Shown here: in pieces, positions 44,201 to 55,200 of the stretch | Position numbering within the stretch: the first letter of the stretch is position 1 | Layout of the letters: each line of letters begins with the position of its first letter | Assembly: GCF_037975245.1 (NCBI RefSeq) | Contig: NC_092564.1 | Location: 8,031,984 to 8,095,983, forward strand | DNA from: Apostichopus japonicus | Lineage: Eukaryota; Echinodermata; Holothuroidea; Aspidochirotida; Stichopodidae | DNA: 64,000 nucleotides | Direction of reading: 5' to 3' | Notes under the pieces: generated by a model | The model's input: the letters and a program-made list of their open reading frames with translations, nothing else | Databases searched by the model: none | What the model was told of the DNA's origin: nothing | Position numbers and translations under genes: made by a program

Positions 44201-47200
44201 TATTTCAGGTATTTGTGATCAAACAAAGAAACTGTGAAAAAATAAAGTTGATTTTTTTTTTTACTTGATTGTGTATGTCAGTGTGGAAAGAAGAGGTGGG
44301 AGAAATGTCATAGAGTACAAAGGCAGTCATTACAGGCCACCAAATATTAACATCTCAAAAATTGTTAAAATGTTAATATCGAACATACTTAACTGGATGC
44401 TCTGACCGCCCAGGTATGGGTGAGAATTGAAACTCGTAGAGTCACAAGAAGCAATCAGATGAAATGTGTGGGGATCTGCTGTAAAATGGCTTCAGTATAA
44501 GTGGGACCAGATTTGATAATTTCTGCTTTCAAGACTCTCTCGTCAGTAAAGTTGCGTAACACCGAACATATCTCATAGTTCTCTCATATAGTAGGATCTG
44601 TAATATTTGTATTTTTCCCCACTCTTTGAGTTGATAAAATGTAATTTGTATTATGTATGCGAACATACATGCATACATTCTCAAAAGCATACACACCCAA
44701 AATGCCATCATGTAAAACCTTGCATGCATGCATTGCACACCAAGCCAAAGAATACAAGATAGTAGTAGTGGTGCATCGACTTTGAATTCTTGTCATTTGA
44801 GAGGAGTTAGTTTTTATATAAGGAAAGAACTCACTGGTTTAATCCCGTCGATATTTTTCTAGCTCAGTGTCTGTAAAAAGGGCTTGCTTCTTCTTTACAT
44901 CCTTACGTTATGAATTGTGGTAAATATCACTCTGGGAAGGTTTTGGCTTGTTTTGGTCTCAGTATGTCATTATACTGGTTTAATAGGTATCACTTCCTGA
45001 TCCAGAAATAATGTACCATTTGTGTAAACCTTTTGCAGATTTTTAGAAATGGCTCTGCTATTTTAATATTGCGGTATGTCCAGTCTGTGTCTTCTTCTCC
45101 GCAAGAATATCTTTTACAAGAAATAATGATCACCAGAAATGTGAAAGTCATAAATGATCGAAATGGAATATGTTTGCTGTTAAACAGATATTCAAGTTTT
45201 TTCTTGAAGTGAAGATCACATCAGCATTTTTGTTTTCCGACTTTGTTTCATTTTTTTTTTTTTTTTGGTGACTTTTATTAAATCACAGAGTGTCTCATTC
45301 CCTTGGGTGTGACGGAAGGTATGTATGTATGCGTGTGTGTGTCCTAAAACCCTGAACTGTACAGTACATTGCAATTTACTTCAATAATTTATTTTGTATA
45401 TTCTTGAGGTATAATGCTTAGAAGCAATGTAACATCATTGGGAATTGAACTGTAAGATACGTTGGATTAACATCATATTTGCAGTGTTCTACAGGTATCT
45501 CAGATTAATTTTTCTCTTTCATGTTTTTTTTTTTTATAAGTGGTCAACTGTTTCTGGTAGAGAGTTTTTGTGTTACAGAAGTTTTGTGTATTTCTGTAAG
45601 GTTTCTTAGCCACCTGTTTTGCGTTGAATACACTCAAGTAGAAATCTTAGTAAACTATTGACTCTCTGTTTTTCATTTGTTCCGTTTCGATAGATTGTTG
45701 TGGGCATTAATCAACTGAACATCAGGACTATTAGCTTTACCCCTCCACCCCCGTGTCCCTCTTCCAGTAAAATCATAAATATATGTCGTTGAATAATTGT
45801 AGAGTGTGTCAAAACGATGGAACAACATACAAATGGTATTGGCCCCTGTGCAACCCCTATCCCTGAGATTAGAGGGGAAACACAGGGTGTTTAAGAGGGT
45901 GAAAACTATGGGGCCACCACCACACCTTGCTACCATTCAGAACATAAATCATGCAGAGACTGCAGGCATAATGAATCTTTGATGAACTGAATATTCTGAA
46001 GATTATTTGGCTATGCTTACTAACAGTTAGTGAAATTTGCTACATAAAAAAACCATGCTGAAATGCGAGATGTTGCAAACACATCACTGCAAACATGTAA
46101 ATACAGCAATTGTATCATATAAGAGAACAATGGAACTTACTGAAGAGTACTAAAACAGATCTAAAGGACTACAGGGTCTTGTGTACGAAAGAGTTTTAAT
46201 ATCTTATATTAAATACAATTATTAGTTGTTTGAAGAGTTGATTCAAGGGTGGGGGGTGATTCTAGGGTGAGGTGATTCAAGGTTGGGGGATGGGTCAACC
46301 ACTTGGAGCGTAGTCCTGTTTCTTCTTACTGCTCGCCGTGGCACTGTTCCTGATTGCAAATATTTAGTTGTAATCTGCTAAATTCTAATGGATTTCTGAC
46401 CCCATTTGCTTCTTTTCAGAGCTAATCTCTTTATCTTTTTATCAGTGCATACCACTAGGGGCTACTTATAACACTAGGCAAACTCTTTTACTGTTTTTCA
46501 TTAGAAATGAAGAACCATGAGGTTGCAAAAATATTTTGAGAAAATATGAGGCAGTTAACTTTGAATTCCTGTTCAAACATATTTTAAAGAAAACACATAA
46601 TAAATCAGATCTTTGTTAAGTCTTATAGTGTAATTTTCAGTATCATAAATTTTAAATTTTATCATATTTACAAACCAATATTTTCATCAAAATATAAAGT
46701 ATTCTTATAGTTAAATAAAGACATCTTTCCTCCATTCCTTGTAGCATGTGCAATACTCACACATAAAGATCTTATTGTTATAATTAGAACCTGTATGCCT
46801 CATTTGACCTTCACCTTATATAACTGATAAATCTGTCCTGTACAGTTTGAGATTACATCCTTGGATTTATTCACCACGGTCGTAATATTAGTTATTAACT
46901 TTATAAAATGAAACTGTTGCTACTCCAACCAACTATAAAATATTTTGTAAGTCATTTCGGTGTAAACGAAGGAAAGCAAAAGTACTTGAGTATAAAGAAA
47001 AATCATTTATATAAGAACAATGATAACAGCCAAATGAAAACAATATGGACTTCCTTCCCTCATACGGTTCCTTATGTTGGATAATAAATCTATAGATGTT
47101 AAATGCTTCACTACAGTAACTGGCAAATCAAGAAAGTTATTCACAAGGTTAGCATTTAGAAATAGGTTTTATTCTTCAGTAATCAAATTTGGACACTGGA

Positions 47201-47207
47201 AGGAAAC
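38264..47207. other. RFX 3' untranslated region and intergenic DNA
   Basis: The first part should be the RFX 3' UTR; a candidate poly(A) signal AATAAA is at 38502-38507, and more lie farther on, so its end is unknown. The rest has only low-complexity features: a (TC)n near 40780, (ATA)n near 43108, a long poly(T) near 43611-43636 and G-rich patches near 43020-43045. I found no supported coding exon on either strand. The long T-rich frame at 43148-43654 is judged spurious. Confidence 0.55.
38502..38507 (+). promoter_or_regulatory. Candidate poly(A) signal of the RFX gene
   Basis: AATAAA lies about 240 bp after the RFX stop codon. Other signals occur downstream, so this may be only a proximal site. 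Confidence 0.35.
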
Positions 47208-47583
47208 TTAAAGGCATTGAATACTCGCCCCAAACCGTGTGCGGCCATCGGAAAAAGTTAACTTTCCGTTGCTTGCAAGTGACGTTTTATTCGTGTCGCT
47301 ACAAAATTCCGATTAGTACAGTAATGAAACGTGATACCTTGTTATCTTTAGCTGGACCTGAGATGTCCATCGCTGTATTGTTTGTATACTGTGCTGTAGG
47401 TATTGACCGCAGCTGTATGTACTGACTGTACACTAGTGTCTAATTACCGATGGTAGCAAGCTGTGTGTGTGTATTTTCTGCGATCGATGGTAGTGTCTAA
47501 CACTTCTATTACACCTCATTCGAAAGTAGGTCAGATTACCGGCATTAGACGTTTCTTTTTGCGCGAATCTTCACACCCTTTAA
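47208..47583 (+). mobile_element. TTAA-flanked MITE, copy 1
   Basis: A 376-bp element counting TTAA at both ends (47208-47211 and 47580-47583). Its termini form an imperfect ~22-bp inverted repeat: TTAAAGGCATTGAATACTCG on the left against TTAAAGGGTGTGAAGATTCG from the right. It closely matches the reverse complement of 55330-55695. TTAA target duplications are characteristic of piggyBac-type transposition. No transposase is encoded; the ~78-codon frame inside is conserved only because the DNA is. Confidence 0.8.
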
Positions 47584-48012
47584 ACTGTTTAAACTGCAAG
47601 TCTTACACAGAAAATCTTTGTGAAGAGACCCGGGTGAGGGGGGGGGAGGGGGGCTTGATATATTTGAAAACCATGCCAAATGGTATACATAATATTTTGA
47701 ATCCAGCTAAATATTTCAGCTTATTGGGGAACATTACTTCATTCAAAAGGTTGACTCATCCCAATTGATGTTGAAGGTAACAGGAAGCTTATCAGCAAAA
47801 AAGATTTGCTACAGTAACATATGAGATTGTAACATTTTGTTTAAATGTCAATTATTAAGCTTAGAGCTATTTTGGATACCAGGGTACACTGCATATCATA
47901 AGTGTTTACTCATGGTCAAGACATATATACATACATGTTTATCTATATAAAGAGAGAGATATATAGGCAATGATTTGAATAATACAGAACAGTGAAAAAC
48001 CTTCCAAAAAAA

Positions 48013-48082
48013 GCTCTACCAGGATTCACACATGGGCCTCCCGCTTTATATGTGAACACCCTAACCAACTAGGCCATGGACA
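48013..48082 (-). mobile_element. tRNA-like SINE head
   Basis: On the minus strand this holds an RNA polymerase III A box (TGGCCTAGTTGG, plus 48065-48076) and a B box (GTGTGAATCC, plus 48022-48031) at tRNA-like spacing. No well-paired acceptor stem is obvious, so it is a tRNA-derived repeat rather than a working tRNA gene. The tail beyond the B box runs into T-rich sequence near 48001-48012. Confidence 0.6.
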
Positions 48083-49005
48083 TTGACTGTAGGTCCAGAT
48101 CGAGGCTGGAAACCAGTAATTAGGAAGGTTGTCATTCCACTGTAGGCTTTTATTGCCTGCATCTACATTTACACCACAGTGGATTCATGCCATGACTTTA
48201 ATACTTTCTCAAAATTTACCAGTTAGCATCTATGCAAAATTATGTAAATCTCATATCATTTTGTAATTAACATATGTGATATATTATATAATTGGGTTGT
48301 TGCATGCCAGGATATGACTTCTCCCGGGCATGCAACTGTTTCTACAAAGTAGAGGGTAGTCTTCATGAATGCTGTGTGCACTTTTGATAATTTAATAGGT
48401 CAAGTTGAAAAGTGAAAAATTTTTGTTGTTACTAACTGAAGGATGATGCAAAGATCTACAGTAATTAGAAAGTTTGATATTTTATATTAACAGCAGATAT
48501 TTAAATGTTTTAGGCATGACATTAACATATTGTCACAAGACTGAGTACTACATTTGAATTGGTTTCATATCAAGGAATGGATCTAACTCATTTGACACAA
48601 GATAGGAAACACTTTGTACAATGATAATTTAAATGCAGGTACTATACAGACACATAACAGTCAAATGTTGCCCTCATCTTTTACACAATGATTAAAAGCA
48701 GCCAGTTGATTTTTGAAGTTATAAGTACTTATATTGGTAATCGTTTATGAATAATCTAGTACATACCTATATTGAGGGGAAAAAACTATTAATATAAAAG
48801 TTATATTCAAAGATGCAGCTAAATATCTTTTTGAAAGCCATTAATGTATGCAATTTATTGAGGTTTGTGCATCAAGTCACCCTGTACACCCTTACACATT
48901 TTATTATACAACCATCAAAACAAAATGGAATACAATAGCAATGATTCCACTGTTATTAGTAGAATTCATAAACATTCTGATAAGAAACAATGTGTACTGT
49001 TTCCA
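48083..49005 (-). other. AGMO 3' flank
   Basis: Contains the probable AGMO 3' UTR. A minus-strand AATAAA lies at 48900-48905, about 100 bp after the stop codon. The remainder is AT-rich and non-coding. Confidence 0.5.
48900..48905 (-). promoter_or_regulatory. Candidate poly(A) signal of AGMO
   Basis: Plus strand TTTATT, that is AATAAA on the AGMO strand, 101 nt past the stop codon. Another lies at about 48853-48858. Confidence 0.5.
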
Positions 49006-49204
49006 CTACTTGAGCTTTTCCTTATTCTCCCGGGTCTTTAGTAAATGTGGTAACCATAGTAACATAGATATGAAGAAAACCCCTCTCACACCCTGTATGA
49101 GTGCATCATCTAAATCAGTGACTCTCATTAGGTCTTCTTTGAGTGAGGTGGTTGCCACGAGAACAAGAGAGCATCGAATCAGCTCCATCCAAGGAGCATA
49201 CCAT
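49006..49204 (-). CDS. AGMO terminal exon
   Basis: Completes a Thr codon, then reads WYAPWMELIRCSLVLVATTS and ends in a hydrophobic segment (GVFFISMLLWLPHLL), KTRENKEKLK and TAG at 49008-49006. The acceptor is tttgatttgaag at 49205. The C-terminal KxKxx fits ER retrieval of membrane proteins. Confidence 0.9.
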
Positions 49205-52200
49205 CTTCAAATCAAATATGAAAATTAGAATTAATTAATTAATAAACTAAAAGCTTGGACGACACTTACCATCTTTATTTCATCCAAAAAGGCTTTTTAT
49301 GCATGACATGAACACAACTATTGTATTGCTTTAAACTCTAACAATATGTTTACAAGATACAAGTAGGATAAACCAGAGATCAATATTGGTCATTAACTTG
49401 TCTCTGAAGAAAGAATAAGTATATTCTTCTACGACATGTTTTATTTTTTTCCTACACATTATATTCAAGAAAAAGAATTTTGTCATTTCTGCAAATGAAC
49501 AAAATAAGATGTTAACTTTGAGAGACACAAAATCTTTCTGTATTGGATTAAACCGTTTAAAATAACTCATTAATCTGGAACAGCCAAGCATTTGTAACCC
49601 CTTGGATAGGTGTTGAGGAGGCGATTGTAGGTAAACAGTACATGCCCAGTATGTTGCAATGTTAACTCAAAAAGCAGAATACAGCATTAAAGGAGAAGTA
49701 GGAGGTGATGTTTCGTGAACTAATTTAATTAACCCACACAAGGTATATTCATTTATCACTCACTTTATGTGGTACATTTATTCCGTACATACATACTCCT
49801 TTACCTCCTGTTACACCGCTGGGTAATATAGGAAAGTACATTCCATGGATAGGAATGATATTTGGCATAGGGCTTGTTCATATAAACCAGGGGTGGGCAA
49901 CCTTTTTAAATGAATGGGCCAGATATAAGGAGTGATAAATTGACTGGGCCGCACCTAACCAACGACCTGCTGTTGATTTCAACCTTTGATTCCGAGGACT
50001 TTCAAGCAATAGGTGTGTGTACTTAATCTGTATTCACAAAAAGATAATGCCAATACAGTAAAGTTGATAATTAATGGGGATAATATGCCTACCTGACAGC
50101 ATCATTAGTGCTGATAAATTCTAAGCAGCTAGCTTGTTTTTTGTGATGATGTAAAATAGATTGATTTTTTTTCTTTTCCTTGAGACATCTCACGGGCCGC
50201 AAAAAAATCACTGGCGGGCCGCATGTGGCACGCAGGCCGTAGGTTGCCCACCCCAGATATAAACCATCTTTGAGATGAGTGCTCTGATTTAAAGTACATG
50301 ATGACTTACGTTCCATCACAGATATGGCCGATGCAGGTCATGGTGTAGATAATATAGAAGATTCCTAGAGCCGCTGCTAATGCTGTTAAACCCTGAAAGG
50401 GAAAAGGAGCCATCAGCCGAAAAAAAAGTTAGATGGGAGAATGGAAAATTGATCAAGAGATAAAAAAATTAGTAATAATTAATGTTAGACAATATTAAAG
50501 TGATGAAGTTTAATTTATAGTACATCCTGAGCATTGGAAAGCACTAGCATACAGTAGGTGCAGCTGGGTCAAATATCAGGGGGGAGGGGGAGGGGGAGAG
50601 ATATCATGCCCCCGAGAGTTTTCACAGCAATGATCTTCATGGTGTTGCCTCAGGTGAAACCTCTGGCTCACCTAAACTCAATCCTGTAAGGGGCTCTATG
50701 TGCAGGTTTCTTGCCAATAGTCTTACCAAAATATAAATGGATTCATATTTATTCATAAAGAGCATCAAAGCTTGTCAATTTTGCTGGACTACAGCAAATA
50801 CCCACAAATTCTGCCTAAAGACATCCTTTAACACACACAATAGCCAAGCAAAAGTCCTGATTCAATGTTCTTTTGGTAGTCCACCAGGGAGGGGTGTTTC
50901 ACAGGGAGAGGGAACTCTGGGAAGTTCATCCAAACAATAAGCTGACACAAAGGGTATTGTCTTAACTGAATATATTCTTTTCTGCATCCCTTGTTAGATT
51001 AAAACAGGTGATAAACAACAAATGAAGAAAGATTGAAGAATGTGGTGGATTTGGAGTATTATTGCTGTCTAATTCAAGAATCAAGAAATGCTCATAAATG
51101 TACTACTCACTACTTCAAAGATATTAACAAAGGCATCCAGAACCAGAAAGCTGACCAAAAAATGGAAGCCCACATAGAATTTGCACCAAGTTGGCAAAAA
51201 TGTGTCAAATTTGGGCTGAGGGTGATGGATCTGCAAAGTAGTCAAATGAGCAATGAATAATCACATAATTATGCAATATTCATACCCCAACAGAAGAAGG
51301 GCAAAACCCAATTGCAATGACATATATGCCCAATGACACAAGATATATGATCAAAAATTCAAACAATGAGTAAGGGTATACCTCACTGATAATAGACATA
51401 ACTGCTAAATATAAAATATTAAAAATTTTCATTACACTCAGTATTTTTAAGTGACTTTCAAAACTTCACAATGTTGTTCAAAAGGAGTTTCATGGACTTT
51501 TACTGACATATCTGCTACATACTAAATGCTACATAGTGTTCAATATAACGTACAAGTAGCAAACTTCTTTTGATATCACACTTTCAATATCACTATTGCA
51601 CATTTCACTATAGTTACATGACATATGCCGATTCAAAACTTTGGCTAGCCTGACAATCCAACGAAACAAAAAGAAATGATTATTGAGGAACTCTGCAACT
51701 GTCAGTTCAACTTCATATGCAGACAACTACAGAAGTACAGGTAGATAAATCGGTGAGATTTTCTAAGAACACTTACATCTGGAATATCTTCTATGAGACC
51801 AAGTCTGGGCTTGCCTGGTTCCCAACCTGGACCTTTAAATATGAAAGCTACTTTGTCGCTGAAGGTCTCAAACTCCCAGATTTTATGCCACATGTACTTC
51901 AAATGGCAAAGCTGTCAAGGGACCAAAAAAATCTTTCATAGATAGCATCGAAAGTGTCAAATAATAGTAAGAACCAAGACAAACATAACTTTCTCTCAAT
52001 AGCATAACAAAAGGGCAAGGAGCAATGTCATCTCTTTTCCTCTCTCCCCCACCCCCCACCTACCACCTACCACCTCCATCAAACTTTGTTAATAATTTTC
52101 AGTAACACTTTTCTCTTGTTAATATGTTTTGGTGCCGGTCAGTGAACTTAGGCTATGATTATACATCTCGACACACCTCCACTCCTTGACCAAATATTTG

Positions 52201-55200
52201 TCTCTTTGTACTCTAAATTCCTCCGTTCAACATCGATTTACCGCAGCTCATGTGCTTAATTTGTACCATGACATGTATCTAAACTGTAGCCTCTATATAG
52301 AGATGACATACTTGAACTGTTATTGGTTCCCATGTCTGGAGTGGGTGCACCAGGCCAAACACTACTGGCTCCTTCTCGGGGGTAAATGTGCCTGTCATAA
52401 ACAAAGAATCACTTCATCAAAGTTTTTTTCTTTGTCATTTACTCATATTTCTTGGTGGAATTTTTACTAATAATGGATATTGCCAATTGAATACAGTTGA
52501 CCTAGAAGGTAGTCAGTATAGGCCCCAAATTATAGCACTCTATAATTGCTAGAAGTTTTCAATAAGTACTTTCCCTGGAGGTCTTTACTCTCCAAATTGT
52601 TCTCAGACATTTTTAAGGAACACACAAGATGACTGAATGTCCCAGTGAGGAAAATTTCCTCGAACTTGGTTGTAATCAAAACAGTCTAAGAATTTTGACC
52701 ATATTTGAATATATAGCATATTTGAGGCCAACACAGCATACCTTTAATCTGTTGAGATTTATGAATGACACAGCTTACTACTGCATGATTAGGCAGGTGG
52801 GAGGTATAATTTCTTCGGAAAGTTTCTGCAATTCAACTACATGGTAGTTTTGTATCAATCTTATCTCTTACTGAACACATGTTTCAATTAATGTGATCTG
52901 GGGCTTAGAATCACTCAGGTTTATGAAATAGCAGGCTATACCTTTTGTGATATTGTAACTAGACTCTGTACTACTTCCTCAGTATGTTTGTGAAAGGCCT
53001 TAATATACTACATATGAGCAGATGCTAATAAAGCTTATCAACAGTGAACTTACCAAACATTCTATCCCAAATTATAAACACTCCAGCATAGTTCTTGTCG
53101 ATGCAGTATCGGTTTCGACCTGACAAAACAACAAAACAGGAAACACTGCCAACCATTGTGGTACTAGTTTATGAACTGACAACTGAAGAGACTATAAAAG
53201 GTTGTTGAGTTCAATCGAGGATAATCAACCTGCCATTTTAATGTACTTCATACTTCATTTTTATGTAATTTATCATGTACGTTCCAAATAACAACACACT
53301 CAAAAACTTTGAAGTCGTAAGAATTGGGTACAACTGTAATATTCTAATATTCTGGACCAATTGATAAGTACTGTGAACTACAAGCAACAGATTGGTCTGT
53401 TCAATGGTATTTTATCATACCTCCTGATGTCAAACATTGACGCCCAGGTTGGGTATATAATTTATCTTGTGGGCTGCAGTGCTGTTTTGTACCCAAACAG
53501 TATGCCACAACATTATAGGCTGTACTATGCCTGTGACACTAAATGGCATTATATGGGAATTAAAAGATCGGAAAGTTTTACATGTAAATTCTCCATATTT
53601 TATGTTGAAACTTTGTCTCACAAGTAAGCTCTGTAATATGACCTCTATTGTATGAATCATGCGATATAAGGATCTATCATTTGTTGGCTTTGATCAGGAA
53701 GAGGCAAACATGAACATGCTAATTTGATCAATAGGAGATAGGCTGTTTTACCATATAAGGCTTAAGCAGTTATGGAGAAGCATTAACAGTACTCCTAGCA
53801 TGTGGCTTTCGAAAGCCCGAAGGGGCGAGCATAGGTGTAGGAGCCTAATGTGATTTGGGGGGCTGTAACGACTTGACTGAAAAATATGACCAAAATTATT
53901 TCAACCGTTAATGTGCATATCATATAGGCATGCATCAGTTATTACATCGCATGCCAATAACATACAATCATTTTCCGTCTTATAACCCTTCCATATTGGT
54001 TATATTTATTGGGAAAGTCGTTATAATAATAATGATAAGAAAAATATAAGTTTAACCATTGAAAAACACATTGCAAATTATTTTTCTTTCAGTAGGTGCC
54101 CGAAAAATTCTCAGCATATTGCCCGAATTTACACAAACTTTTGGTTGGGGGGCTGCATCCCCCAGCCCCCCGCCTCGTACGCCTATGGGGGCGAGCATAA
54201 AGGCAGTCATCTTACCATGATGTACTCTGTGATGGCTGGGTGTATTCAGGATGTACTCCAAAGGGCCAAGTTTATCTACAACCTGCAAAAGAGAAAACTT
54301 TCCTTCATCTTTTTGAAAGTGTTACATTTGTCAGTAAGGAGAAATCAAACTCAATTTTCATTGATAAAACTTGATGTTAATTTTCATGTTAAGTAGGTGT
54401 GAGTCTGACATTTATTAAGATTTTTGTACATGTATTATGTAACATACTAAAGTGGTACAGCCTGGAATATACTTCTATCGTTCTTACTAGCTTTGGAGTC
54501 ATACTTTACCATGCGTCATCAATGAGTGGCAGAAGAAAACAAAACTAATATTTCTTGGCTGTAAATTACATAAAATGACGGTGGATATTTCAACTTTTTA
54601 TGACATTGACACTTGAATTGTGTGAACCTCTTACTAGGTAGAAAAGGGAAGTAAAGAGGTATCGTACGTAGCGAGAATTTACTTGTACGGAAGATGGTAT
54701 TCAAACCAATGACTAGAGAAGGAATATTTTTTCAGGGAATGGCCAAACAATTGACCCTCTTCAAACACAAACAGTAGCGATAAAGCTACTATTAAATTTA
54801 TTGTCATCAATTTGGCTAAGATGAACCATTTATTGTGCAGCTGACTTAAAAATTACCCCACCAGGTAACCGGGTAGTCAAAAGTCTGTTTTGGATATTAT
54901 GATGCAACATGTGTAAATCACTGGTATACCTGGTAACCAACACCCCCTTAAGCCCCCACCCCCACCCCCAAATGAAAAAAGAACTCCCTACTCCATTCCA
55001 AGTGCCCAAACTTTCTTCATACTGATTAAATATAGTTACATTGTTAACAAGTATGATAGAAATTTACCTGAGTATGAACCCAAAACTGGAAAATCAGGTT
55101 GAATTCAATGTGGACTAGCATGATGGCTGGAGGTATTATGGGTGCCAAAGGGATGTAAAATACCTGCAAAATGAAACAGACTAATGTTTATTCATTTAAT

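Noticed and set aside
47189-47425. 78-codon frame similar to one at 55505-55942
   Set aside because: The similarity arises because both lie in copies of the same TTAA-flanked MITE. The frames differ by indels and are not kept as protein.
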